A stretch of 64,000 bases of DNA from Loripinus fragilis (GCA_964019695.1 OZ026515.1:132516849-132580848); one strand, 5' to 3'; positions 36,752 through 48,129 are shown, numbered from the stretch's first letter. Program-made: numbers and translations. The notes: a model not told the origin generated them from the sequence alone.

Positions 36752-36827
36752 GTGTAGACCCATATCAGAGTTCTCTTAAAAGGACACTCTGATCTGGGTC
36801 TGCACTATTTGCTAAGAAGGTCAAAAT
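36752..36827. repeat. Short hairpin of the GACCCAGATCAG family
   Basis: AGTGTAGACCCATATCAGAG and CTCTGATCTGGGTCTGCACT are inverted. Confidence 0.65.
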
Positions 36828-37203
36828 TGCAATATCAGTTACTGGCAACTGTCAGTAACTGACAACTGACAACAATATTTTTTTAAGTACACATGTACGA
36901 TTGTGCAATATGCTTTACTATAAATACAGGTTAGATTGTCAAGTTACATATTTAAATTTTAGGAATTGGAGACAGGAGTGATCTGACTGCAAAGCATCAC
37001 AGGCAGTACTGATAGCCTACACAGAAGACAGTTCTAAGAGCTACAATCTCCAAACTTTTTCGGTAAGTATGATCATTTCTTAGTCCGCTAGTTGATGGAG
37101 ATGTGTCTAGCTCTCCTTTTCGATAGTCTGATTTGGTTTTGGTTACACGCTTATATTCTGAATGTTCTTGAATTTTGTTACTGTGTTGAATGAGTTTATG
37201 TTT

Positions 37204-37922
37204 TTATAACAACTTCAGATCTATCACAGTCTTTGATACTATCTTTGATGTCCTCTGCATACTACTTCTAGCTGGAGGTGGCATATCCATATTTGACATG
37301 AGGAGACTGGCACCTTTGTTTCCCAAGGGTATGTCTTGCAGGCCAATACCAAGGCCAATATTAGGTGCTCTTGGGTTAGGTCCTGGCTTATTGCTAATGA
37401 TCTCTCTGTACAGCTTGAATTCAGGAGTGTGAAATTCACAGTTAATATACCTTAGAGTCAATCCCCAACAGTCATCCCACTTCCTCTCATTTGCTATTAC
37501 CATATGTGGCATATCACACTGTGAGCTGTCCTGCCGATGGAGCCTGTATGCTGTATTCCATGATTCTACCATTTGTCATTATCAACAAGTCTCATTCCAT
37601 CAGTGTCTTGAGCTTTTCTGTCTGTTTTCAGGTCAGATGAAGGCGTTCGTGCTGGTCGAAGAAGTCTAGTTGAGCCAGATGATCCCTCACAGTCTGGCAT
37701 GGTTCTTGAAGTACCATTGCTTGATTTGTCGGTTACCAGGTAATTCTCTTCCTCTTTCATTCTAACTGTTTCGTTAGCCTTAATCTGAGTGCTAGGTGGG
37801 TCTGAAACATCAATGGAGTCTGCACAAGACTCATTAGAGTCAGCAGAATGAGTGGATATGCCATTGTTCCAGGGTGTATTGCCCTTTTTGAGCGTATGAG
37901 ATTTCTTCTTGTCGCCTTTCAT
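37204..37922 (-). pseudogene. Mutator-like transposase family protein, N-terminal remnant
   Basis: Two overlapping minus-strand frames join into one protein. The first (37922-37566) opens MKGDKKKSHTLKKGNTPWNN, a basic PWN-type start I associate with invertebrate Mutator-like (PF20700-type) proteins, and then a low-complexity Ser/Thr/Asp stretch. The second (37572-37204) gives MVESWNTAYRLH, then CDMP...WDDCWGLTLRYINC (paired cysteines), FKLYREI, PNIGLGIGLQDIPLGN and NMDMPPPARSSMQR. The frame changes at ACAAATGGTAG near 37570, consistent with one base lost from an A run. No catalytic core follows, so only the N-terminal third is left. Family assignment is from remembered sequence pattern and should be tested. 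Confidence 0.5.
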
Positions 37923-38626
37923 ATTTATTACTAATAGAATGAAAAGGAAAAAATCCTGTGCTATTTAAGCCCATTTTTACAAAATGTCAGATTTTTGGGT
38001 ATTCTAAATAGTGAATGGCATCATATTGATAGTGACCTTGCGACTTTTGATGACACGGAATAGCATATGCACATGTCGTCAAGATAGTGGTGTGTATTCT
38101 GTTGACACTTTATTGACACATACTGCGTTTGACTGCTTTGCATCCTTCAGCATCGTATACACAGAACCTGAAAGGGCTCCTATCTTTTTTTTGCATTGTT
38201 ATAGAAATAATTTAGACTAAAATTTAGTTGTTTAAATTTTCATTTTTATTTTTAGAATTTGAATTTAAAGTTTAAATGTATCAAACAATATGGAAATTTA
38301 ATTTTAAAATGCCCTAGACCTGCTGGGCTGATATTTTTCATGTTGTGAGAGGGCACTTCAGAGACTCTGGCATTTTTTACTTCATTTCAAAATTTTAAGA
38401 AATAAGAAAGTTATTGCAAAATAACTGATGATTCAACCACAAAAAATGCTCTTTCGGGAGTGGGGGGCTCTTTTTTCACAAATATGGTACATGTGTTTAA
38501 ATGGCTGTCAAACTTAGGGATCTCACTATATTGTTCTAATATTACTTTCACATGCTCATTGAATATGCTGTTGATGATAGATAGGTTCCTTTTCTCAATA
38601 CAGAGTGAAATGAGGGGCTGATAGGA

Positions 38627-39079
38627 ATCAGACCACAATTATTTCCCTTGATTGGTTGAATAGGAAACGGATATAATTCCACACAAGATAGTTCCCTTTT
38701 CAATGAGCTGTAAATCTGCCAGTTGACGTAAGCATCCTTGTTCTTTGGCTTGTCTGGGCTGACCAATAATTGAGTTTCCAGAAATGGTTGCTTCTGTCCC
38801 TTTAGTTGTTCATTCCGGATAGATTGAGGCCTCTGCACACCCTGGGTAAAATATTGCGGAAATGACCCTAGAGAGCTGCTGAGTCAAAGAGTGTTTGTTT
38901 ACATTCCGATTGTAAATGAACGAGCCGGACTTCCCCTATCCAAACAGTCATTGGAGTGATTGCCAGGCCATGCAGAATTGGGAACAAGCTATAGCAGAAA
39001 GCCAGGTTCGCCATGTTGAAATGTAGGTGCTGTAAGGAATGATTAAACTATATAGTATAAATAATTGGGGTCTCGTGCC
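38627..39079. repeat. Right direct repeat of the composite element
   Basis: Partner of 34509-34972 in the same orientation. It is slightly shorter through small indels. An exon-derived array unit follows immediately at about 39090. Confidence 0.85.
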
Positions 39080-39623
39080 ACATGCCAAACCAATTACTGT
39101 GTGTATCTTACGACTGTGTTGTACTAACGATGCTTGGGCTTACTTAGAATTGAAAAAAATACCAAATCTTCGATTGCGTGTTTCTATAGACACTGTTTTT
39201 GTCCTAAGAGCACTTGAGCATCCTACTGCAGCACCGTGCACATCTGAGCTTATTTTATGATGACAAAAAAAATCTTCAAATGCGTGTTCCCTATGACTGT
39301 GTTATTTTTGTCAGTTGATCATTCTACTATAGGACCCTGTATCCCTGAACTTATTTTGAGAAAAACCCCGTATGTCACAAATGTTCCCTCTTTATGGCCG
39401 TACTTCATCGAGCTTACTTTGTCGAGAAAAAAAATCACAAGCCAATAACAACGTGTGCATCTCATGATTGAGTTGTACTGATGACGATAGAGCATCCAAA
39501 TACAGCACCATAGATAGCTAAGCTAGCTTTGAGTAGAATCATTACAAAACCAATAGCAGCGTGTATCTCGCGACTTTATGGAAATAATGACGTCTGAGTT
39601 ACTCTTTGTAGCACCATGTATTG

Positions 39624-39658
39624 AGAAGAAGAAGAAGAAGAAGAAGAAGAAGAAGAAG

Positions 39659-39688
<30 letters not shown>
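39624..39688. repeat. (GAA)n microsatellite inside the exon-derived array
   Basis: About 21 uninterrupted GAA units. Neighbouring array units carry shorter GAAGAAGAA stretches at the same place, so this is local expansion of a sequence already present in the unit. Confidence 0.95.
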
Positions 39689-39689
<1 letters not shown>

Positions 39690-40630
39690 TACTTAACCAA
39701 TAACAGCGAGTATATCGCGACTTTGTGGAACTAACGGCGCCTGAGCATCTCTCTGCAGCACCATGTATTTGGAAGATAAGAAAATAACCAGACCAATAAC
39801 TGCGTGTATTTGGCGCCTTTGCTGTATTAATGATGCTTGAGCATCTCTCTGTAACACCATATATTGAGAAAAAGAAGAAAAGTATTAGACCAACAAATGC
39901 GTGTATCTCTCGACTTTGTTGTATTAATTTCGCCTGAACATCACTCTGTAGTACCTAGATATTTAGAATAAGAAGAAAGTAACTAGACCAATAACAGCGC
40001 GTATCTCGCGACTTTTTTTGTATTAATTACGCCTGAGCATCTCTCTGTAGTAGAAGAAAGTAACCAGACCAATTACAGCGTGTATCTCGCGACTTTGTTG
40101 TATTTTTGATGCCTTAGCATTTCTCTGAAGCACTATGTATGGAGAAAAAGAAGAAAGTTACGAGACCAATAACTGCGCGAATATCACGATTTTGTTGTGC
40201 TAATTACACCTGAACATCTCTCTGTAGCACCATGTATTGAGAAGAAGAATGATACTAGACCAATAACTTCGTGTATCTCGCAAATAAAATAGAATACTGT
40301 TGCACCATCAATTGATAAATAGAATACTAGGAATAGAATACTAGGAATAAAATAGACTACTGTAGCACTATATATTGAGAAGAAGAAGAAGAAAGCTACT
40401 ATACCAATAACTGCGTGTATCTCGCAACTTTGTTGTATTAATGAGGCCTGGGCATCTCTCTGAAGCACTATGTATTGATAAGATATAATATACTAGACCA
40501 ATAACTTCGTGTATCTCGCAACTTTGTTGTATTAATGACAACAATCAAAACAAAAATCGAAAATAACGTCATAATCGCTAGTTTGAAAAGTGAAAAAATA
40601 GGTAAACTGATAAATAGAATACGATGTTAG

Positions 40631-40750
40631 CATCTTTTGATATCAAGTTTACCAGGCTCTGCTTTGAGAGCGCATGTTGAATCTATCGACAAGCCTAGCG
40701 ATGTCAACAAGCGCTCTCAAAGCATTGCCTGGTAAACTTGATATCAAAAG
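40631..40750. mobile_element. Hairpin MITE with ~40-bp arms
   Basis: CTTTTGATATCAAGTTTACC with GCTTTGAGAGCGC is mirrored by GCGCTCTCAAAGC and GGTAAACTTGATATCAAAAG. It is inserted in the exon-derived array. Confidence 0.8.
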
Positions 40751-40992
40751 ACACTACCCTTGTATTCTTTATTTATCCCGCGACTTCGTTGTATTAATGA
40801 CGTCTGTCCACCTCTCTATAGCAACATGTATTCAGTAGAACATAGTTACGAGACAAATAACTGTGTGTATATCACGATTTTGTTGTGTTAATGGCGCTTT
40901 AGCACCTCACTGCATTAAGATGCACATCTGAGCTTACTTTAAGAAGAAAATGTAACTAGACCAATTATATAAGAATGCATCATGAGTGTGAG

Positions 40993-41093
40993 GGAGAGAT
41001 AGAAAAATCTGTCCCGAGGATAACCACTTGGCATCATGAGGCTTGCAGAGTGATGACAAATGGTGATCCAGAGGGACGGATTTTTCTATCCCC
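40993..41093. mobile_element. Small hairpin element
   Basis: GAGATAGAAAAATCTGTCCC is mirrored by GGGACGGATTTTTCTATC with a ~57-bp spacer. Confidence 0.65.
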
Positions 41094-41376
41094 ATCCTAA
41101 TACGAATAATGGATTCTTTTTTTTTTTGCTCACCACTAAGTACTGCATTTTATATTGAAAGAAAATAAAAAGGCGTCCAGAAAGTCCCAAATTCGCTGAG
41201 ATGCGACATGGTGACGTCATTTAAACAAATTGATGACGTCACAGATCGACGTGCGGCCAGTGTGCGGCTGTTCGTTTTTCTTATCTGTCCCTAGGGCCGG
41301 TGCGGATATGTGAGATACATAGAATTATCTCACATGGGTAAAAAACGGAAATACTGATCTGGTGTGCGAGAATTAC

Positions 41377-41790
41377 CTTTATCACATATTTGGGACGCTG
41401 TTTGCCGCGGTAACCCAAAGTCTGCATATGCCATATGCTCTTTCCTGCCAACTGGTAATCAGCCTGCCGTGATGATTACCGGAAGTCATGCATTTAAAAT
41501 GGAGAGAGGTTATCATGCCTGGCAAGAGAGGTTGTTCATTGGATGACGTTAGGTGTAAACAAGTGGCTTGACATAACTTTAAGTTTATGTTAATCCTATG
41601 TTTTACTTACATTTTCGTACATCAAACGCATTAAAATAGTAAATTGGTATATGTGATCAGGGTTTTTGTTATCGCCCTCAGTATAAACCCTCGACCATTA
41701 TCAACACTCCAGCTAAAGTTCTAGGGCTGATAATGGGGTCTCAGGTTGATACTGTCGGCGATAACCAAAACGCAGTGAGATAATCTCTAA
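41377..41790 (-). mobile_element. Family J repeat with long internal hairpin
   Basis: Inverse copy of 49806-50223. It shares CGGTAACCCAAAGTCTGCAT, CAGCCTGCCGTGATGATTACCGG in part and GTTATCGCCCTCAGTATAAA. The hairpin spans about 41661-41772. Confidence 0.72.
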
Positions 41791-42221
41791 GTATCTCACA
41801 ACTGGGTTGCATATATGGTGCATCACCGCTGTTATTTTGAAGAAATTTCACTTCGTTGTACTTCTGACGCAAGAGAATCCCACTGCAGTATTGGGTATCT
41901 TTAATCTTATTTTGAAAATAATGAAAAATACCAATATCTCAAGATTTAGATGTTCTTCGACGCTAGAATATGGTGCATACCTGAGATTAATTTTAGAAGA
42001 AGGCTTATAATATCAACAAATATCTGCTTTCATCGCAAGACTTTGGTGTGTTTGTGACGCATATCATTTAACTGCGGCACCATGCATCCAAAAGCTTATT
42101 GTGAGAAGAAGAAGGAAAAGATACCAAACCAAAAAAGCTCATATCTCACTTGGGCATTCTATCGACACTTGGGCGCCTGTCATCCCTAAGCGTCCATCAA
42201 TGTGTAAATGAAAATTAAATT

Positions 42222-43248
42222 ACATAAAGGACCTCTGGCGGTGGTAATGGGAATCACAGTGTATCGCTGCCTATAATTTTGATAAAAATTAAAGTCGATC
42301 AAATGCTTCCATCTTCATATATAAGCTCGCTGTTTGTCTCTATTTTATGATTTTGCATTTAATTTCCTATTTCCATAAATGCTCTGCTTTGTTTTTGGGC
42401 TAAAATGGTCACTTTTTGTACTATACATATAGGAAATAGAAAAATATTTTTAAAACCCGAGTTCCAATTAATCCTTTTGCACGTAAGTGTGATCTCGTAT
42501 TTTAAAAAATATATGTGAAAAGCTAGTTAAAACTCGGGGGGGGGGGGGGGGGAATAATATCCCACAGCCCAAAATTTGACGTTTTTCCAGTATAATGAAA
42601 TAATTATTACAAGTGAGCTTCCTTTCCATAACCCAATAGTCATGGAATATTACAACGTTTTAGGATAATATTCTTTAGATTATGAAAATTGTCATTTTTT
42701 ACTAAATTCTGTTGGTAGATTATTTTGCACATATACTGTAATTATCCAATACACATAAACTACATGGCCATTGACTAGGTGTATTTTACGCATGGCTGAA
42801 TTGTTGAAGCACATTGCTGCATAATATTGCACCAGGTAAATACATTGTCATCAAGGTTGAATATGGACTACAGTTGCACTTCAAAATATTTCTTAACAAA
42901 TCAGATAGAAAAAACAACAACAAAAATAATAATTGGAATGTTCATGAGTTTGGACTTAAAAATACGTTCACTGTGATTTGTAATCAAGTAGTGATGATAA
43001 AGTACCCTTACATGTGAAAACAATTGATTTCTAACTGTTTTGGTGAAATCCAATTTTGCAGCCCCTACTCCTTTGGTAGCGTCTCCTGTTTTGTCGTAGT
43101 GATCTGCCTGTCTTATTATAACCTTAGTTCGTTCCTAATATATCCAGCGTCCTATTCAAAAGGATGCCAGGGATATCTTATGCATAGGGAAATTTTGAGA
43201 AGCATCTGAAAAATAGGCAGATACCCTATCAAAGTGTCAGAGGTCCTT
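42222..43248. mobile_element. Possible TIR element, AAGGACCTCTG ends
   Basis: AAGGACCTCTGGC on the left and TCAGAGGTCCTT on the right are inverted with TA nearby on both sides. The ends are short, so this is tentative. It holds a G17 run (42536-42552) and interrupts the exon-derived array. Confidence 0.45.
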
Positions 43249-43642
43249 AATAAGTGTGTGTATCTTGCGATTGTACTTTAGCACCCCACGACGGATCCAT
43301 GTATCCATAACATTTTTTATAAATGCAAAAATTAATTTGACGCTTCTATGGCATTGGTGTTCTTCCCCCCCTCCCCCACAGTACAGCGTAATGCTTCCAC
43401 AAGCTTCCGGTTACTAAAGAAATAATGTTACAAACATCAATAGCCAATGCAGCGGTGCACCACTTGGCTCTCTTCTGTAAAATGTGAAATAATAACTTAC
43501 CAATAAATGCGTTTATCTCCCGCCGCCGCCAGAGCTCCTACATGTAAGTCCTGCGCTACATATCTCTGAGCTTCCGCAACTAAAACCCCTAGGTCCTGCA
43601 CCGCGTTTCCCTGAGCTTATAAGATGTAAATAATAAACTTAC

Positions 43643-43964
43643 CAAAGCCAATCACTGCGTGTATCTCTTGACTGTAGTAGACTTCCGCCGCCAAAGCACC
43701 CCAATGCAGTGCCGTACATCCCGAAATGTCAGCTGTACGAACGACAGTTTTCAGATGAACTGAATGCTGCACTATTTCCTGGGCTCTCTTGGAAGCAATG
43801 TCCACCAGTCCTATAGTCCTGTTATACATGGTGGGTAAGTCAAATGTTGACGATCTCTCAGATAGGTATGCAATAGTAATGTTCACGGTGGGAGTCACAT
43901 AAACATACCGTGTAGAGAATAAGAGCATTAAAATGATACCAGTTGGTTTTGGCGAATACCGCAT
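43643..43964 (-). CDS. ANF-receptor-type (receptor guanylate cyclase-like) gene, exon 1
   Basis: The exon reads from an ATG at 43964 (context AAAATG) for 107 codons plus one base. Residues about 8-22 are hydrophobic and look like a signal peptide, followed by the start of a periplasmic-binding-like ANF receptor domain. Visible family features are PTVNITIAYL (first beta strand, N-glycosylation NIT), a second sequon NRT, ISGCTALHWGALAAEVY (the conserved Cys and helix) and EIHAVIG, which normally precedes a G-x-x-C turn. It ends TTTG|GTAAGT, a consensus donor at 43642-43641. The last G plus CC of exon 2 makes an Ala codon, so the phases fit (phase 1). Known for the family: such receptors are single-pass membrane proteins that bind peptides or other ligands outside and often make cGMP inside. 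The cyclase half is not seen here, so enzymatic identity is inferred. An upstream 5' UTR exon cannot be excluded. Confidence 0.83.
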
Positions 43965-45582
43965 TTTTACTCACGAAATTTTCAATGTAGTTTAATGTTT
44001 GTCTAAATACAGATGTAGTAATCTATATAGAAGCATGACTTCCCAGTGAAATAAGAGCGGACCACCATCAGTCCACCAACGAAACACTATAAGAATGACG
44101 GTTCACTGGTGGGTCGTTAGTGGCCAGAGATGGCATGCCACGGGGTTGGGTCTTTTATTGCAAAACACATAGCGTGTAGCAACAGTTTAGACTCATCCTA
44201 GAAATGGTATTTGCAATTGCAGCTAAGTCACGACCTTTTTTTATAATACTTTGTTTATTACATATTTCCGAACCAATTTTATATTGCTTTAGCTTTTCAA
44301 ATGTAACTTTATCAAATATATAACTTTAGTAGATCTATCTTAATTTAGTAAGGCAATTTATATACGCCCATTTACATTAAACCGTTTGTAAAAGTAAATG
44401 TTTCCAAATTCCTACACTTTAGAACTTCAACTCTTAAATCTTGCAGTTAGCTATAAAATTAAATATTACAATTGTTAAATGTCTTTTGGATATCCAAAAC
44501 ATAAGCGAGATAAGCTACTATAATGAATCTGTCTAATTCTGTATTTTGTGGCTATTAGTCTCAAAATTCTGAATTCAGGAATACATTTGATATCTTTCAC
44601 CTATGAAGTTACATTCTTAACCTTTAAGTTCTTAAAATCGTTCACATAGTGAGCCGTGGCATGGGATTTCCAACAATGTTGTATGTGCGACCAACAAAAC
44701 CTCAGATTAGCCTGCATATACGCGCAGACTGATCAGAGCATTTGCTACTCGCTTGAATAGTCCATGAGTGTTAAGCTACTGACTGAACATCATTTGGAGC
44801 TTCTAAGTTTAAAAGGCGGAGGCACCGGTTCGTCTGAGTATACACTTGTCAAAATGCCACATTGTTGGAAATCACATGTCGCGGCTCTAGTTACATTTTA
44901 ACCCGAGTTAGACCGTACTGGTAGTTATTATGGCTGCATTTTCATACTGCATAACGACAGAAGAATATCATTTGCTGTTAAAACAAGTTTTCCAATACTA
45001 CTCGTAAGACGGCGAACGACTGCAACATGTAATAGAGGATCTTACGTGTTCACTCTGCCAAAACTTTGAAAGCCAGTGGCTATAATTATGTATAATTGAC
45101 AACTGTAGTTTTGCTTCAATTGAAACCTGACATTCAGTGCACCTAACAAATTAAATATATTTGGAAAATGTGGCATATTAATTCCAGGACCTCGGGGTTT
45201 AGGGCACAGGGCTATTTTTGTGACCATTTTTTGCAGAAAGCCAAGGTTTCGCCAGGCATTCATCAAAAATATGGAAATCAAATGTTTGCACCATAAAACT
45301 TGAGACGAAAGCGTTGCGTTTGCATGAAATTCAGGTCTAGAATAGTTCATTGCTTTCATTAATAGGTATTTTGTCTATAACTTTTGATTAATACCTGTAA
45401 ATGTTTTACGAATGTCATACATGCTCTTATTTCACTATGTGATCTTCTCACCTTGTCCTGATGGTTCCCATTTCCATTCGTTTTCCTAACCCCCCCCCCC
45501 CCTGCTATTACACTAATACTAACTGCATGTACCGTTACACCTATGTCACGTCACTTATATGCATGAGCATGTGGCATACCTC
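43965..45582. other. Upstream of exon 1; no gene recognised
   Basis: This should contain the receptor gene's 5' UTR and promoter if 43964 is the true start. Apart from the H1 MITE (44651-44887) and a C-run at 45490-45502, no TATA box or other element can be assigned with confidence. Confidence 0.4.
44651..44887. mobile_element. Hairpin MITE H1 copy, inverse orientation
   Basis: Starts GCCGTGGCATGGGATTTCC and ends CACATGTCGCGGCTC. The central inverted AGATTAGCCTGC/GCAGACTGATCA arms are visible. Confidence 0.7.
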
Positions 45583-46030
45583 AGTGCACTTGCCATATAG
45601 CCGTTGAACTGTTTCCACGTCAAAGACGTATTGTTTAATATATTTCATATATATTATTTCAGGTATGTAGATTTAAGTATTTTGGCATTAATAAATGAAA
45701 TTTAGGATAAGCTAAGCTAGTGTTTTGACATTTTGATATATAGATATTTTGATATTTTATAATGGAATTGTAAGAGGTGTTCGTTTGGCATTTTATCACA
45801 AATCCGTAATCATATCCATTCATATTGTATTCTATGTCATTTCCATGCTTTTCATCAAGTCATACAATGGGCATATATATACAAGCATCATTGAGCATGT
45901 TGGTTGTATATCTACTCCTTGTAGGGCACTTGCCATATATCCGTTGAACAGCGAAGTTGTGGACCTCGCTATACTGTTTCGACGTCATAGACGTATTGTT
46001 TAATATATTTCATATATATTATTTCAGAGT
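45583..46030. repeat. Direct duplication of ~90 bp ending TATATATTATTTCAG
   Basis: GCACTTGCCATATAGCCGTT...TTTCATATATATTATTTCAG (45588-45662) recurs at 45929-46027 with a 25-bp insertion. The intervening ~260 bp is unrelated. Confidence 0.7.
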
Positions 46031-46132
46031 CACCATGTAGATATTCATTAAAGACCATCATTATTTATAGAATCTTAAGGTTTGTCCATATTAGAACCAC
46101 CCAACCGCTGATTATAACTTAATATAACTGTA

Positions 46133-46925
46133 GCCATTCAAGCTACATACTGATGCATCATGCACTGGCCTTGGAGCTGTTCTGTACCAGGAACAAGATG
46201 GAAAGGAACGATTAATTTCATTTGCCAGCAGGAGTCTCAAACCATCAGAAAAGAATTACCATGCACATTAACTAGAATTTTCGGCACTTAAATGGGCTGT
46301 GACATAAAAATATCATGACTATCTTTATGGAGCAGCATTTAAAGTCATTACTGACAGCAATCCGCTGACCTATGTATTTAAACATCTAAACTGGATGCAA
46401 CAGGTCAACGTTGGCTTGCAGCCCTGGCTAATTACAATTGTACAATAAAATACAGAGGTGGAAAAACAATACGGATGCAGATAGTCTTTCAAGGCTCCCT
46501 GAAAAAGAGATCACAAATCATACAACTGTGTTTCCAGATGCACTAAAAGCTATAAGTCAGAGTATAATAGTACAACACGATAAGATTCCTATGGTAGAAA
46601 GTCTGACTACTGATTCCCTTGATAATCAAATCTTGCATCCTGATGACATCATCTCAGAGAAGGCTTTAGAAGGGACAGCTTTAACCAAACAAGATTGGCG
46701 AAAAGCTCAAGGTTCTGAGAAGAATATTGCATATCTGGCTAGTAAAATGGCTGCAGGCACCCAGATAAGTAAACATGGTGCTAAAATGAAGGGAATAGAT
46801 AAAAAAATATATTGTTGACGTGGAGAATTATAGCCTAAAAGATGGGATCTTATATAGACCATATAAGGTAGAAGATAAACTTTTTCATCATCTGGCACTA
46901 CCAGAGTCACTCTGGGAAATAGTTT
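46133..46925 (+). pseudogene. Ty3/Gypsy LTR retrotransposon pol fragment (RNase H to integrase start)
   Basis: RNase H signatures HTDASCTGLGAVLYQ, SFASRSLKPSEKNY and TDSNPLTYV are followed by DADSLSRLP, the usual tether end, and then a linker and a start of the integrase N-terminal region (ILYRPY, SYHDDLG). There are stops at the HRLEF and EKYH positions and frameshifts near 46400 and 46805. No LTR, protease or reverse transcriptase is present. A 5'- and 3'-truncated fossil. Confidence 0.8.
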
Positions 46926-46959
46926 TTCGGAGTTACCATGATGATCTAGGTAACCCATA

Positions 46960-47350
46960 AAATCTCGGATGAATACGAAATTCGACCAGATTGGACTTTT
47001 GACTGTGGAGTTAGCTGCCATTGGATCATCTTCATTCTTGCAGATAAGAAGGACAACTATAAAAAGCTTGGATGGGTTTGAATTTCGTCAAGATTCCATC
47101 ACCTTTTATGGAATTAGTTAGATATAGTTTCACCATTTTATTCCGATCTTTTTAATACTTGCAGATAACCAGAAAAAAACTTAATATCTTAAGTTTTTGA
47201 ATAAATTCCTGGTCAGTGTTTCAAGCTCAGAGTTACTTGTCATTGAGTATCATAAATTATATGGTATCTCTAAACATTATCCTGGCTACCAGGTGAGCGA
47301 TCGTTGCCCATTGGGATACTTGCCTTCAATTTCTTATAAAATGTAAGGCT
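46960..47350 (+). repeat. Copy of the ~170-bp repeat block
   Basis: TTGCAGATAAGAAGGACAAC, AAAAGCTTGGATGGGTTTGA and the end CAGGTGAGCGATCGTTGCCC match 55650-56900 and 58500-58817. Confidence 0.65.
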
Positions 47351-47743
47351 GACGAGCGTAAATACATCTCAGTGATGTCTGCAATTGATGTTTATAAATA
47401 GATCAAGCATTTAAAACTCAAATAATTTCATTGATACTTTTGTAAAATATATTATTAGTCTTGAATCATGTGTACTGTTATTTGCAATGTTAGTAGGGTG
47501 ACGTTGATTACAAGCCATTTACAGAAAATTGACTACAGAAAACTTAGTAAAACATGACTTTCTAAGGCCCCAAGACATGTCACTGAATGAAAATAGTAAC
47601 CAAGTTTTTCTTCCTAGGGGTGCAACAAACTCGCAAAATAGCCCATATATTTCAGTTTGGCCCCTAGACCGCTATATATTAGACATTTATCTTGTCATAA
47701 TATAATAGTTCATGAGCGACTGATGATTATCATGTTAGTGTAC

Positions 47744-47850
47744 GAGATCAGTGGTTTAGTGGTAGAGAGAGCGCTGACCAGTCTGAGATTCATCGGAGGC
47801 ACTGTATGTGTCCTTGAGCAAGGCTAAACATATTTTCTGTACTAGTAAGA
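47744..47850 (+). mobile_element. Degenerate tRNA-derived SINE
   Basis: GTTTAGTGGTAGAGAG (A box) and GTGTCCTTGAGCAAGGC align with the other two copies. The B box region is eroded. Confidence 0.6.
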
Positions 47851-48129
47851 AATCCTTCCCTTTATGGCTAAAAAAAATTTACTGAGGCGAAAGCATTGAT
47901 CATTCATTTGTTAAGTCATTCTTCAAGCCTTTTTTTCTACACTCACATTATTGTTGACACATAATATTAAAGCAAAACTCGCTTCGGATGAAAATTAAAA
48001 CATTTGGTGCGCTTTAATAATTCTCATTCTAGAAAAAAAACGTATTTCATGATTTAAGTGAAACAAATAGTGGAATTTCAGACTGATCTTTGACTCTTAA
48101 TTCCAAGACTCATTACCAGAAATATATAG

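Larger units (their letters stand above)
34509..39079. mobile_element. 4.6-kb composite element bounded by ~460-bp direct repeats
   Basis: Segments 34509-34972 and 38627-39079 are near-identical and in the same orientation. Both start GGAATCAGACCAC and end near GTCTSGTGCC, like LTRs or like two copies of one element. Between them lie a His-Me-finger endonuclease remnant on plus (about 35190-35597) and a Mutator-like transposase remnant on minus (37922-37204). The minus-strand start of each repeat has a TATA-like TTATTTATACTATA. I see no primer-binding site starting TGG, no polypurine tract and no reverse transcriptase, so LTR retrotransposon status is unproven. Exon-derived array units abut both outer edges (about 34416-34490 and from 39090), so the unit inserted into, or duplicated within, that array. 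A nested pair of unrelated insertions is an alternative reading. Confidence 0.6.
34400..43640 (-). repeat. Intron 1 satellite derived from the 3' end of exon 1 (about 96-bp unit, interrupted)
   Basis: Units on the minus strand carry a version of GAGATACACGCAGTTATTGG, matching exon 1 GAGATACACGCAGTGATTGG at about 43646-43665. The match continues upstream through GGATGTACGGCACTGCATTG-like and GGTGCTTTGGCGGCGG-like blocks, so each unit copies roughly 75 bp of the exon plus a short intron tail. Anchors (GTGTATCTC on plus) lie near 34418, 39099, 39175, 39281, 39452, 39561, 39706, 39801, 39899, 39997, 40079, 40174, 40270, 40412, 40508, 40863, 41792, 43253 and 43508, with weaker ones between. Typical spacing is 82-109 bp. 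The unit at about 43480-43560 keeps a GTAAGT donor in the exon-like position. Several units stay open in the exon frame and encode EIHAVIG, but a run of Phe codons replaces the intron start. The array is broken by insertions at 34509-39079, 40631-40750, 40993-41093, 41377-41790 and about 42222-43248. Confidence 0.78.

Noticed and set aside
36962..37063. Plus-strand exon flanked by TTTTAG and GTAAGT
   Set aside because: Plausible splice signals but no conserved open frame, and it lies inside the composite element. Likely chance.
40184..40468. Long minus-strand frame in the array as a real gene
   Set aside because: It is three satellite units read in the exon frame with Phe-rich fillers, better explained as exon-derived repeat.
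45042..45359. 105-codon minus-strand open frame upstream of exon 1
   Set aside because: No domain, signal peptide or flanking splice sites recognised. It could not be supported as an exon.
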